Positions 1-7,729 of a stretch of DNA of 64,000 nt are shown piece by piece. Source of the stretch: Nitrospina sp052156635. GTDB lineage: Bacteria; Nitrospinota; Nitrospinia; Nitrospinales; Nitrospinaceae. The first letter of the stretch is position 1, and every line of letters begins with the position of its first letter. The notes under the pieces are model-generated. The model was not told the origin of the DNA and did no database searches. It worked only from the letters and a program-made list of their open reading frames with translations. Made by a program: the position numbers and the translations under genes. The DNA lies in the NCBI RefSeq assembly GCF_052156635.1, contig NZ_JBQKUO010000003.1:434001-498000 (forward strand). The letters run 5' to 3'.

Positions 1-656
1 AACTGTTCCGGCTCGCCCACCTGCAACAGGTGTCCTCCTTCCAGCACGCCCATGCGGTCGGCCAGGCTCATTGCTTCTTCCTGGTCGTGGGTGACGAACA
101 GGAAGGTGATGCCGAACGCCTTCTGCATTTCCACCAGTTCCTCGCGCAAATTTTGCCGCAGGGTGGCGTCGAGTGCCGAAAGCGGTTCGTCCAGCAACAG
201 CACCTGCGGCCGGTTGATGACCGCGCGCGCCAGGGCGACGCGTTGCGACTCGCCGCCGCTCAACTGTCCCGGCCACGCGTGGCGCAGGTCCGTCAGGCGG
301 GTGATGGTCAACAGCGCGTCGATCTTGTCGCGTATATCCGCCTCCGCTTCACCGCGGATGCGCGGACCGACGGCGATGTTGTCGTACACGGTTTTGTGAG
401 GGAACAGGGCGTGGCGCTGGAAGATGAACCCGACCGGCCTTTTTTCGACGGGCAGGGAATTGACGGCCCGGTCATTAATATAGATGGTTCCGGCGTCCGG
501 TCGTTCGAATCCGGCGATGCACCGGAGCAGTGTGGTCTTGCCGCATCCACTGCGCCCCAGAAGAACGAACCGTTCCCCTTCCGCGATCTCCAGCGACAAC
601 TCCTTCAGCACGGGTTTGCCGTCGAACGATTTGGAAAGTCCTTCAATACGGATCAT
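1..656 (-). CDS. ABC transporter ATP-binding protein (PotA/FbpC-like), 3' end outside window
   Basis: ATPase subunit of an ABC importer; it energises uptake of a small substrate from the inner face of the membrane. Reading leftward from the ATG at 656 the frame stays open to the window edge, so about 218 residues are visible and the C-terminus is missing. Walker A (GRSGCGKTT) lies at residues 34-42, followed by a Q-loop (FQRHALF), the signature LSGGESQR, Walker B (LLLDEPLSALD) and the H-loop (VTHDQEEAM). The stretch VNSLPVEKRPVGFIFQ resembles the PotA/CysA/FbpC branch (polyamine, sulfate or ferric iron importers). The substrate cannot be told, because the regulatory C-terminal domain and the permease genes would lie left of the window. 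It is divergent from purD. Confidence 0.9.
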   Translation of the reverse strand, partial: MIRIEGLSKSFDGKPVLKELSLEIAEGERFVLLGRSGCGKTTLLRCIAGFERPDAGTIYINDRAVNSLPVEKRPVGFIFQRHALFPHKTVYDNIAVGPRIRGEAEADIRDKIDALLTITRLTDLRHAWPGQLSGGESQRVALARAVINRPQVLLLDEPLSALDATLRQNLREELVEMQKAFGITFLFVTHDQEEAMSLADRMGVLEGGHLLQVGEPEQ

Positions 657-832
657 GCGCACCTTCACGGATTGCGGCCACGGTGCCCGTTTCAGCCGGG
701 CTTTGTATAAAAATAGCATGGAATGCCGATGGCGGGGCTTCCGACGATTAAAATTGTGCAGGGTGCCGTTTTTCTATAAAATTCAGGCCAGTCACGAAAC
801 ACAGCCGTATCCACAAAAGGAAAGAAGGGGGA

Positions 833-2101
833 ATGAAAATACTCATCATCGGCGGTGGTGGCCGCGAGCACGCGCTGGCGTGGAAGATCAAACAAAGTCC
901 GCTGGTGACGGAAGTCTTCTGCGCGCCGGGCAACGCAGGCACGGAATCCATCGCCCGCAACATCGCCGTCTCCGCCACCGACCTCGATTCGCTGCTCGCC
1001 ATCGCGCTGGAAAACCAGGTGGACCTCACCGTCGTCGGGCCGGAACAACCGCTTGCCATGGGCATCGTCGACCAGTTCCAGAGCCAGGGGTTGAAGATCG
1101 TCGGGCCCACCGCCAGGGCGGCCCTCATCGAAGGCAGCAAGGCCTTCGCCAAGGACCTGATGAAGGCGCACAACGTGCCCACCGCCGATTTCGAAGTGTT
1201 CGAGGACAAGGAATCGGCCAAGGCGTACTGCAAGGGACGCGGCCCGGTGGTGGTGAAAGCCGACGGCCTCGCCGCGGGCAAGGGTGTGTTCGTCTGCAAC
1301 AACGAAGCGGAGGCGATCGACGCCGTCGAACAGATCATGGGCGCGAAGGCGTTCGGCGATTCAGGCAAGCAGGTGGTCATCGAGGAAAAGCTGGAAGGAC
1401 AGGAGGTATCGCTCCTCGCATTCACCGACGGACACATGATCCTTCCCCTGGAAGCGGCGCAGGACCACAAGGCCGCGTTCGAGGGCGACACCGGACCCAA
1501 CACCGGCGGCATGGGTGCGTACTCACCTGCGCCCATCTTCACACCCGCGCTCAAGGACGAAGTGGTCGAACGCATCATGCTCCCCGTCCTCCGCGGCATG
1601 CAGAAAGAAGGCGTCCTTTATAAAGGCATCCTGTACGCGGGCCTCATGCTCACCGCCGACGGGCCGAAGGTGCTGGAGTTCAACTGCCGGATGGGTGACC
1701 CGGAAACGCAACCGCTGATGATGCGCATGAAGTCGGACATCGTGCCGTCGCTCAAGGCCTGCGCCGAAGGCACGCTGGAAAAACTGACCCTGGAATGGAA
1801 ACCGGAAACGGCGGTGTGCGTGGTGATGGCGGCGGGCGGTTACCCCGGCTCGTACGAAAAAGGCCATGCCATCACCGGCATCGAGCAGGTGGCGTCGATT
1901 CCCGAAGCGCAGGTGTTCCACGCCGGAACGAAGGTCGACGGCGGCCAAATCGTCACCAACGGCGGCCGTGTGCTGGGCGTCACCGCCCTGGGCGCGGACA
2001 TCGAACAGGCCATCAACAACGCCTACCGGGCGGCCGACAAGATCCGCTGGGAAGGCGCGCACTTCCGCCGCGACATCGGCAAAAAAGCATTAAAAAAATA
2101 A
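833..2101 (+). CDS. purD: phosphoribosylamine-glycine ligase (GARS)
   Basis: Cytosolic ATP-grasp enzyme of purine synthesis: 5-phosphoribosylamine + glycine + ATP gives glycinamide ribonucleotide. At 422 residues it is the usual single-domain bacterial length. The N-terminus (MKILIIGGGGREHALAWKI) is the classic GARS nucleotide-like loop. The ATP-grasp core has VVVKADGLAAGKGV near residue 140, then PNTGGMGAYSP and the metal-binding EFNCRMGDPETQ. The ATG at 833 is well supported by a purine-rich Shine-Dalgarno (AGAAGGGGG, 823-831). The gene stands alone, divergent from the ABC ATPase and convergent with the zinc-ribbon gene at 2142. No other pur genes are in the window. Confidence 0.97.
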   Translation: MKILIIGGGGREHALAWKIKQSPLVTEVFCAPGNAGTESIARNIAVSATDLDSLLAIALENQVDLTVVGPEQPLAMGIVDQFQSQGLKIVGPTARAALIEGSKAFAKDLMKAHNVPTADFEVFEDKESAKAYCKGRGPVVVKADGLAAGKGVFVCNNEAEAIDAVEQIMGAKAFGDSGKQVVIEEKLEGQEVSLLAFTDGHMILPLEAAQDHKAAFEGDTGPNTGGMGAYSPAPIFTPALKDEVVERIMLPVLRGMQKEGVLYKGILYAGLMLTADGPKVLEFNCRMGDPETQPLMMRMKSDIVPSLKACAEGTLEKLTLEWKPETAVCVVMAAGGYPGSYEKGHAITGIEQVASIPEAQVFHAGTKVDGGQIVTNGGRVLGVTALGADIEQAINNAYRAADKIRWEGAHFRRDIGKKALKK

Positions 2102-2141
2102 AGAAAGAGGCGACCCCCGCGGTAGGCGGGTCCGGGCGGGA

Positions 2142-2522
2142 TCAGTCCAGCTGCGGTTCTTTGAGGGTGTGGACGTCTTTCATTTTACGGCTGAAGACCT
2201 TCGCCGAGCCCCACCAGGTGAGCCAGGCAACGCCCAGCACCAGGCTGATGCCGAGGGTGGCCCACAAACCCACGTTGCCGGAGGCGGACGCACCGCGCAG
2301 AAACACGAACATGCCGAGCGGCACGGCCATGACGAAACCGAAGCAGGTCAACAGCATGGAGCTGCGGGCAAAGTATTTCGGACGCACGTCGATGTTGAGT
2401 TCGCCCAGGTACTTCTGGTTTTCCGGCACGGCGGCGTCGAGCAGCTCGATGTCGCCCTCGCAGTTCGGGCAGAACTTGCCGCCCCAGAAAGCGTCCTTGC
2501 ATTGCAGACAGAATTTGACCAC
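2142..2522 (-). CDS. zinc-ribbon membrane protein of unknown function
   Basis: A 126-residue protein with an N-terminal zinc ribbon (CLQC at residues 5-8 and CPNC near 18-21), a short linker and two predicted membrane helices (about residues 55-75 and 86-105). It ends in a charged cytoplasmic tail. Small proteins of this kind (double-Cys knuckle plus two helices) are common and uncharacterised; the zinc knuckle suggests binding to protein or nucleic acid at the membrane. It is divergent from the peptidase gene at 2615. The 92 nt between them hold an AT-rich inverted repeat (TATGAT/ATCATA near 2555-2572) that could belong to the shared promoter. No function is assigned. Confidence 0.75.
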   Translation of the reverse strand: MVKFCLQCKDAFWGGKFCPNCEGDIELLDAAVPENQKYLGELNIDVRPKYFARSSMLLTCFGFVMAVPLGMFVFLRGASASGNVGLWATLGISLVLGVAWLTWWGSAKVFSRKMKDVHTLKEPQLD

Positions 2523-2614
2523 GTGTCGGTCTCCGGCGAAAATGGTACCTTATATATGATGCCATATCATAAACCATCCCGGCACCCGGGACCAAGCGGA
2601 AAGCGGCACTTATC

Positions 2615-3409
2615 ATGACAGGCTACCAGTTCGCCCTGCTCGCCCACGGCGGCGCGGGTTCCGACAACGCAAATTCCGACGGCACCGACCGCGCCTGCGA
2701 GCGCGGGCTGGAGCTGTTGCAGGGCGGGTTCACCGCGGTGGACGCCGCCTGCGCGGCGGTGGAGGTGCTGGAAAACGACGGCCGCTATAACGCCGGGGTG
2801 GGATCGCGCAGGCGCGCCGATGGAACGATCCAGATGGACGCGGCCTGCATGGACGGCGCCCGGCACGCCTTCGGCGGCGTGGCGGTGGTCGAGGGATTCC
2901 AGAACCCGGTTCACATCGCCCAGGCCCTGCTCGACGAACCGTATCACCTGCTGGCCGGGGACGGCGCGGCGCGGTACGCGACAGAACGCGGCTTCACCCC
3001 GCTGGATGAGAGCCGCGTGCGCGACAACGGCGCGAAAAGCTCGGATACTGTCGGTGCGGTGGCGTGGGACGGCAAACAGTTCGCGGCCGCCCTCAGCACC
3101 GGCGGCACCGGGAAAAGCTGGCGCGGACGCGTCGGCGATGTGCCGCTGATCGGGTGCGGCCTGTACGCCGGGCCGAGCGGAGCCGTCGCCGCCACCGGGC
3201 ACGGCGAATCGATCGCCCTCAACATGACCGCCTACCGCGCGTACCAGCTGCTGGAAACAGGCGCGCCCGCCGACACCGTCATGCAGGAAGTGCTCGGCTG
3301 GTTCGAGGCGGCGCAGGACATCGGCATCCTGGTGGTGGGCCCGAAAGACTGGGCGGGCGGCTCCAACCGCAGCATGGCCTGGTCCGGGTTGACCGGGAAC
3401 AAGGAATGA
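2615..3409 (+). CDS. isoaspartyl peptidase / plant-type L-asparaginase (Ntn hydrolase)
   Basis: Threonine-dependent N-terminal nucleophile hydrolase (family T2) that cleaves isoaspartyl dipeptides and/or asparagine after self-cleavage into two chains. The predicted nucleophile is Thr145 in SSDTVGAVA, with cleavage between Asp144 and Thr145. Family landmarks are the N-terminal HGGAG (11-15), the loop RYNAGVGS, and downstream STGGTGKSWRGRVGDVPLIGCG, which supplies substrate-binding Arg/Asp and Thr/Gly residues. At 264 residues it is shorter than the usual 300-340, mostly because the alpha-beta linker and C-terminus are compact. The ATG at 2615 has a weak purine-rich upstream region (AAGCGG). 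The gene is monocistronic and followed by a tRNA gene. Confidence 0.9.
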   Translation: MTGYQFALLAHGGAGSDNANSDGTDRACERGLELLQGGFTAVDAACAAVEVLENDGRYNAGVGSRRRADGTIQMDAACMDGARHAFGGVAVVEGFQNPVHIAQALLDEPYHLLAGDGAARYATERGFTPLDESRVRDNGAKSSDTVGAVAWDGKQFAAALSTGGTGKSWRGRVGDVPLIGCGLYAGPSGAVAATGHGESIALNMTAYRAYQLLETGAPADTVMQEVLGWFEAAQDIGILVVGPKDWAGGSNRSMAWSGLTGNKE

Positions 3410-3461
3410 GGTTCCGGCAGGGGGACCCGCCCCGTTCCGGCAAAAAGCCGCCATTTCGGCA

Positions 3462-3490
3462 TTGATTTTCCGGGCCAAAACCGTTTAAAT
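3462..3490 (+). promoter_or_regulatory. putative sigma70 promoter of tRNA-Thr(CGT)
   Basis: TTGATT at 3462-3467 and TTAAAT at 3485-3490 are separated by 17 nt, and the mature tRNA starts 22 nt downstream. The boxes are only partial matches to consensus; position before a tRNA gene is the main support. Confidence 0.4.
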
Positions 3491-3511
3491 AATCACCTCC
3501 AACCCAAGCAA

Positions 3512-3587
<76 letters not shown>

Positions 3588-3709
3588 TTTTTCCCCTCTC
3601 CCCTCCCCACGCAATATTCGCCAAAGCGGGCGAACGTCCTGAAACCGTTCACTATTTAAACGCTCCTCCCATACCTCCCTCTCAGAAAGAGTGGCGTCGA
3701 ACCGGGCCG

Positions 3710-3740
3710 GGTTCCTACCTTTATATATAAGGAACCTTTT
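3710..3740 (+). terminator. hairpin plus T-run, possible terminator or 5' UTR structure
   Basis: GGTTCCT (3710-3716) and AGGAACC (3730-3736) form an inverted repeat around an AU-rich loop and are followed by TTTT (3737-3740). It sits between tRNA-Thr(CGT) and the small gene at 3759, so it could end the tRNA transcript or be a leader hairpin. The long loop and short T-run make this only moderately convincing. Confidence 0.35.
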
Positions 3741-3758
3741 CCCACAAGGAGGAACATC

Positions 3759-3956
3759 ATGGCCGACACCACACACACCACCCCGCAAACCGGGGTCCCG
3801 CGCCCGCCGCAGAAAAAGAAATTCTTCCGCTACCTCACATACAGGGAACCGCGCTGGTTCCACATCTTCATCCACACGGGATTCTTCTTCGCCATCGCCA
3901 TCGCGCTCATCCTCATCGGCATCGCCTTGTGGATGAACCCCGAACTCGCGCAGTGA
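3759..3956 (+). CDS. small single-span membrane protein
   Basis: A 65-residue protein with a proline/threonine-rich N-terminal tail, a basic patch (PPQKKKFFRYLTYREPRW) and one predicted membrane helix (about residues 38-58), followed by a short C-terminus. The ATG at 3759 follows an excellent Shine-Dalgarno (AAGGAGG, 8 nt upstream), the strongest reason to call it real. The design resembles the 64- and 55-residue proteins at 57546 and 57893 in this window (soluble N-tail, then one long hydrophobic helix), but there is no clear sequence identity. Function is unknown; it could be an accessory subunit of a membrane complex. Confidence 0.75.
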   Translation: MADTTHTTPQTGVPRPPQKKKFFRYLTYREPRWFHIFIHTGFFFAIAIALILIGIALWMNPELAQ

Positions 3957-3992
3957 TCCTTCCCGCTCCCGCCCGCCCACAAACGCACCCCG

Positions 3993-5255
3993 TCACTCGA
4001 AGATCGTGAACGCGTACTGCAGCTGCACGCGGTGATCGGCGAAGCGTTCGTCGGCGCGGTCGGCGGTGATGACGCCGAAACGGTAGCGGATGGAGAACCC
4101 TTTCAGCATTTCCTGGAAGCGGTACCGGATGTCGAAGTTCGTCTCGGCGGAGTCCGCGCCGCCCACTTCTTCCGGCAGGTCGTAATGCGCGTGGCTGAGC
4201 TTCACCATCCACTCCTCGCCGTAACGGTAGATGGCGGTCGCCTTCACCGCCCATCCGGCCTGCACAGTCGGCTTCACGGTGAGGCCCTGCATCATGCTGT
4301 TGGTGAACAGCGCGTCGGTGGAAAAGTTGTACGGCGATAAAAAACTGCCGCTGCGGAACGTGCCGGGCTCGGTGGGGATGTAGTTCCACCCGACGCGGAA
4401 CAGCGCGCCGTAGCCCTCCACCCCTGCCTGCGCGCCGTAGAGTGTCGACCGCACCGTGCCGAGAAGCGCGGCCTGCACGTCGTCCTCGCGGCCGAACTGG
4501 AATTTCAGGAACGGCCGCACGTCGGCATCGGGGAGCAGGGTCACCTCGCCCTGCACGAAGAACAGGTGAAACAGATCCCAGAACCAGTACTCCCACACCT
4601 GCAGGCGCATGTGTTTGCGCCGCCAGTCCGCGCCGATCACGCTGACGCCGTCGGTCTGCACCGGCGTGCCGGTGAGGCGGCCGGTGATGAACGCGCCCGC
4701 GTCGTCGAACTGGTCCTCCTGCCGGTTCTTCACCTTGTCCAGGTGGATGGCGTGCAGGGTGACGTCCATCGGCAACCTGTGCCGCAACGCCAGGCCCTCG
4801 ACGTGAAACGGGATCATGAACGCGTCGGCGGGGTTGATGAACGGCGTGTTCACCGTCTGCCGTCCCGCGCGCAGGCGGGTGGCGTCGCTTTGGTATTGCA
4901 GGAAGGCTTCGGCGAAGACGGCGTTGTTGTCCACCGTGAGCGCGCCGTTGGACGGCGGCTCGCCATCGCCGGAAAGGGAGAACCCGTTGGCGGTGTAGAA
5001 CCCGACCCGGCCGCTCCAGCCGTACGTTTCCCCCGTGTGCCACACCAGTTTGCCGCCGACGGAGGCGACGGAGGAATACGGGCGGGTGGCGAAGTCGCGC
5101 GACTGGAAGTACGCGCGCACGTTGCCGTGCAGGGTGCTGTCGCGAAAGAACGCGGGGAGGTCGGCGTCTGCGGCGCGGACGGGGTGCGGTGCCGCGAGGG
5201 CCAGGGCGAACGCGAGCAACAGGATCGTGAATATGAGCGGAGAATGAGTCCTCAT
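3993..5255 (-). CDS. OprD-family outer-membrane porin
   Basis: A 420-residue protein with a clear signal peptide (Arg-Thr-His start, hydrophobic core to about residue 22, predicted cleavage after PVRA). The rest is alternating aromatic/polar strands typical of an 18-strand barrel. LHGNVRAYFQSRDF near the mature N-terminus, ADAFMIPFHVEGLALRH, and LRAGRQTVNTPFINPAD match the OprD / outer-membrane specific-porin pattern (compare the LRYGRQ...P box of OprD). Such porins let small acids, amino acids or sugars across the outer membrane; the substrate cannot be inferred. The gene is leftward, single, and lies between the two tRNA-Thr genes. Confidence 0.75.
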   Translation of the reverse strand: MRTHSPLIFTILLLAFALALAAPHPVRAADADLPAFFRDSTLHGNVRAYFQSRDFATRPYSSVASVGGKLVWHTGETYGWSGRVGFYTANGFSLSGDGEPPSNGALTVDNNAVFAEAFLQYQSDATRLRAGRQTVNTPFINPADAFMIPFHVEGLALRHRLPMDVTLHAIHLDKVKNRQEDQFDDAGAFITGRLTGTPVQTDGVSVIGADWRRKHMRLQVWEYWFWDLFHLFFVQGEVTLLPDADVRPFLKFQFGREDDVQAALLGTVRSTLYGAQAGVEGYGALFRVGWNYIPTEPGTFRSGSFLSPYNFSTDALFTNSMMQGLTVKPTVQAGWAVKATAIYRYGEEWMVKLSHAHYDLPEEVGGADSAETNFDIRYRFQEMLKGFSIRYRFGVITADRADERFADHRVQLQYAFTIFE

Positions 5256-5397
5256 GCGGGTCAGCGGGGAGCAGGGGGCAATCGGAACCGAAAAAAATGC
5301 GCCTCAGCATACGGCATTGCGGCGCGGTCCTCAAGCCCGTGCGGGCGCGGGGGACACCCCGGTTTGGGTGCGCGGGGAGGGGAGTGGCGGACAGGGC

Positions 5398-5425
5398 TTT
5401 AAAATTTCGCAGGTTGAGATATACT
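5398..5425 (+). promoter_or_regulatory. putative promoter of tRNA-Thr(TGT)
   Basis: TTTAAA (5398-5403), a 16-nt spacer, then TATACT (5420-5425, five of six consensus bases). It lies 57 nt upstream of the mature tRNA. The -35 match is partial. Confidence 0.35.
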
Positions 5426-5481
5426 TAGCGGGGAACTTGCAGGTGGGAGTTTCCGGTCTTTCCTGAAATCCAGCCAGACAT

Positions 5482-5554
<73 letters not shown>

Positions 5555-5587
5555 TCGTTTTAATTTCAAAAAGTTATAAGATAACAT

Positions 5588-5624
5588 CAAATGGCACCCA
5601 CCATTAGGCTAGCGCGATGGCTAG
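5588..5624 (+). repeat. two short hairpins just downstream of tRNA-Thr(TGT)
   Basis: AATGG/CCATT and GCTAGC/GCTAGC form two adjacent short inverted repeats within about 35 nt after the tRNA. There is no T-run, so a terminator is not supported. They sit at the junction between the tRNA and the AT-rich islet and may be remnants of an insertion junction. Confidence 0.3.
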
Positions 5625-5654
5625 CATTTAAGGCCGAGTGAATTCTTTCGAGAT

Positions 5655-6149
5655 TCAATCCCCGGGGTTCTTCAAGTAGCTCGCGGCTAGTTGGATGGTT
5701 GATCGCGGTAGTTCGGCACCAGTTGTTTCAATAATTTTCTCAATCAATTCTTTAGCTTTTTCCTGCCAATATGACTCCGGTACTTGGGCATATTTCAAGC
5801 TGGCCTTTAAAAGTTTAAGATCCTTTATTCTGTGACTAACACGGATTTTTAGCCGTAAATCTTCCCTGTCTATACACCCACCTTCTCGACCATAAATAAA
5901 CCCATGGCCTTGGATGTTGTTTTCCAAAAATACTAGAGTCTTTTCCTGAAGGATTTCATGGTATTCAATATTTTTAAGTCCGTCTTTCCATCTTTCACCA
6001 TCGAGTCCATTTGGGATTGGGTGGTCGCCAATCCCATCAACTTCTCTCTCCCATTCAAGCCACTCCTTAAAAAGTGCCTCGAATTCCTTTTCTACCCACT
6101 TCTTATTGGGGTTCAAGATTGTGAGTTTTTCCCTTTGTCGCTTTTCCAT
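5655..6149 (-). CDS. hypothetical protein in AT-rich islet
   Basis: A 164-residue soluble, charged, mostly helical protein (MEKRQREKLTILNPNKKW...), with no signal peptide, membrane helix or motif I recognise. Its C-terminal half (KLLKASLKYAQVPESYWQEKAKELIEKII) looks like paired amphipathic helices. Codon use and base composition are clearly more AT-rich than flanking genes, as for its upstream neighbour at 6237. The two are 87 nt apart on the same strand and probably share the promoter at 6951-6978. A partner to the HEPN-like protein, as in two-gene defence or toxin modules, is possible but only inferred from position. Confidence 0.6.
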   Translation of the reverse strand: MEKRQREKLTILNPNKKWVEKEFEALFKEWLEWEREVDGIGDHPIPNGLDGERWKDGLKNIEYHEILQEKTLVFLENNIQGHGFIYGREGGCIDREDLRLKIRVSHRIKDLKLLKASLKYAQVPESYWQEKAKELIEKIIETTGAELPRSTIQLAASYLKNPGD

Positions 6150-6236
6150 AAATTTTATCCCCTCATTTTTCGGCCCTGCATGAGCCCGCTCCCCTCCCTT
6201 TAAAAGGGTCCTTTTTCATTTTCAAAAACATCACCT

Positions 6237-6881
6237 TTAATCCCATTTGTAAGAAAACTCATACCCCTTTTGGCATTTTAAGCAAGTAAATGGAATGGAT
6301 TTCAAGCTATCATCCTCTTTGGTTTCCATTAAAATTTTTAATCGAGAGCCACATTTGCAATCAAATTCCATAACCCCTTCTTTAAAACAAGCCTTTCTAT
6401 CTTCCAATGAAAAAATTAAAAAGGCTCGTAAGGTGGTTGCAATTACAGCAAATTTGCTTTTTGGTTCCAATTTTTTTGCGGATTTAACCAATTTCGATTT
6501 GGGCAATCGTTTTCTCGTTTTGTCATAAGCATCTTGGATGGTTTGTTTTCCGTCTTTTGGAAATGCTTGGTATAAATTTGAAATGTTGGATTCATTTATT
6601 CTGGACCCAAGCTTATGCGCGAAATCATTTCGCAATTTTCCCAAAGCTTTCAATACTCCTCCATATTCTTCATCTAACCCTAATGCCAACGCCAAACAAA
6701 CTTTTCCAAAATAATCAGGTTGGGAAACTTCATATGATGGAAAATCCTGGCATACGTATTCCAAAAATTGATTTAGTTTATTTTCAATTTCAATATGCGA
6801 CCGGATAACTACCCCTAAATCGTCTTGCCCCATTAAATTTTGAAAAAATTCGTCATTATTGTTAGCGTTCTGGTTAGGCAT
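6237..6881 (-). CDS. HEPN / MltR-like protein with C-terminal zinc knuckle
   Basis: A 214-residue soluble protein. Residues about 25-110 carry an all-helical region with LGLDEEYGGVLKALGKLRNDFAHKLG. The RNDFAH element fits the R-x4-6-H signature of HEPN-fold proteins, and the region resembles the mannitol repressor MltR family. Near the C-terminus, CKC (about 177-179) and CLKC (about 203-206) look like a zinc ribbon. HEPN proteins are often RNases or their inactive relatives in toxin-antitoxin and defence systems, while MltR is a transcriptional regulator, so either role is possible. It is AT-rich, next to a tRNA gene, first of a probable two-gene operon, and has an almost consensus promoter 70 nt upstream. 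Confidence 0.65.
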   Translation of the reverse strand: MPNQNANNNDEFFQNLMGQDDLGVVIRSHIEIENKLNQFLEYVCQDFPSYEVSQPDYFGKVCLALALGLDEEYGGVLKALGKLRNDFAHKLGSRINESNISNLYQAFPKDGKQTIQDAYDKTRKRLPKSKLVKSAKKLEPKSKFAVIATTLRAFLIFSLEDRKACFKEGVMEFDCKCGSRLKILMETKEDDSLKSIPFTCLKCQKGYEFSYKWD

Positions 6882-7244
6882 CAGGCTACATCTCCCATCT
6901 CCATTGGCCCTTTCGAAAACAATACATCCAATTTTTTAGACTTGCCGAATATTACAGCGGAAAATTGAGCTATGTCAATTCAGGCAAAAACTTAAACTAT
7001 TAATCAGCGATGCCGAATTCGGCAAAAGAACCGTAGCCCGCTCCATCCATCCCCTTTTCCCCCTCTCCACCCTTTCACCCAAGCCCCCAATATTCAAATT
7101 TTAATTAAAGAGCGCAGCCCGTTTAAAACCGCAACCCGTTCTATAACTGGAAGATGGCGAACGGCGGGCCGGGGTTGGGGAACACCCCCGCCTTTCAGGC
7201 CTGCAACCGGGGACGGGTTTGTGCCCGCGGGCTATTTAATTTGG
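6882..7244. other. 478-nt gene-free spacer between islet and DAB block (left part)
   Basis: No convincing gene is seen between 6882 and the regulator start at 7360. The spacer holds the leftward promoter at 6951-6978, a perfect 14-bp palindrome TGCCGAATTCGGCA at 7011-7024, a polypyrimidine tract near 7045-7090, and the shift from AT-rich islet sequence to GC-rich sequence near 7130. The palindrome could be an operator but has no assigned protein. Confidence 0.5.
6951..6978 (-). promoter_or_regulatory. strong sigma70-type promoter for the islet genes
   Basis: Leftward strand: TTGACA (6973-6978, perfect -35), a 16-nt spacer, and TGTAAT (6951-6956, five of six -10 bases). It lies about 70 nt upstream of the ATG at 6881, with no gene between. 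Confidence 0.6.
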
Positions 7245-7281
7245 TTGACCTATGAAATGAATTTCAGGTATCGTATTTCAT
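7245..7281 (+). promoter_or_regulatory. promoter with palindromic operator for the wHTH-dabA block
   Basis: TTGACC (7245-7250) is a good -35; a weak -10 (TATCGT) follows at about 18 nt. The spacer contains a 14-nt palindrome TGAAAT-GA-ATTTCA (7253-7266). A further ATTTCAT half-site at 7275-7281 mirrors ATGAAAT at 7252-7258. A dyad inside the promoter is where a small winged-helix repressor would bind, and such a regulator is the next gene. Confidence 0.5.
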
Positions 7282-7359
7282 GTATTCTGATATCGAGATT
7301 CTTCGATTCCTGAAACCGCAGGCTGGGTCCCGGGGAACTGGCCGGGGCCGCACAGGGTC

Positions 7360-7659
7360 GTGGTGGAAGATGACAACAAAATAATCGCTCCGTCGTGGAC
7401 GTTTCTGACCAACCATGCGCACGTCCTTTTGTGCCTGGCCAGAAACCCGTCCGAACGGATACGGGACATCGCGGTGGAGGTGGGCATCACCGAACGCGCC
7501 GTGCAACGCATCATCGGCGAACTGGAGGCGGACGGCTACCTGAATCACCACCGGGACGGAAGGAGAAACGTGTACAAGGTTTTCAGTCACAAGCCGCTTC
7601 GGCATGCCATTGAAAAACACCGCGAGGTGCATGACCTGATCCGGCTCATCAACAAATGA
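7360..7659 (+). CDS. small winged-helix (MarR/ArsR-type) transcriptional regulator
   Basis: A 99-residue DNA-binding protein consisting of essentially one winged-helix domain. It has the pattern NHAHVLLCLARNPSERIRDIAVEVGITERAVQRIIGELEADGYL (helix-turn-helix about residues 28-60), then a wing (HHRDGRRNVYKV) and a C-terminal helix likely used for dimerisation. It starts at GTG 7360, followed immediately by a second GTG; no ATG in frame is better placed. No ligand-binding domain or Cys cluster is visible. It precedes dabA by 70 nt in the same direction and the palindrome at 7253-7281 lies in its promoter, so autoregulation and control of the DAB/Mrp block, for example by carbon supply, is the natural inference. 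Confidence 0.8.
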   Translation: MVEDDNKIIAPSWTFLTNHAHVLLCLARNPSERIRDIAVEVGITERAVQRIIGELEADGYLNHHRDGRRNVYKVFSHKPLRHAIEKHREVHDLIRLINK

Positions 7660-7729
7660 ATAACGGAACGCACCGTGTGATCCCCGCACGGGACGAACTT
7701 GACGAGGCTGAACCCATGGATCGCTCTCT

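Noticed and set aside
5555..7250. Attachment-site duplication of the tRNA-Thr 3' end bounding the islet
   Set aside because: I looked for a repeat of the tRNA T-arm/acceptor sequence up to 7250 and found none; no integrase is present, so an integrative element is not claimed.
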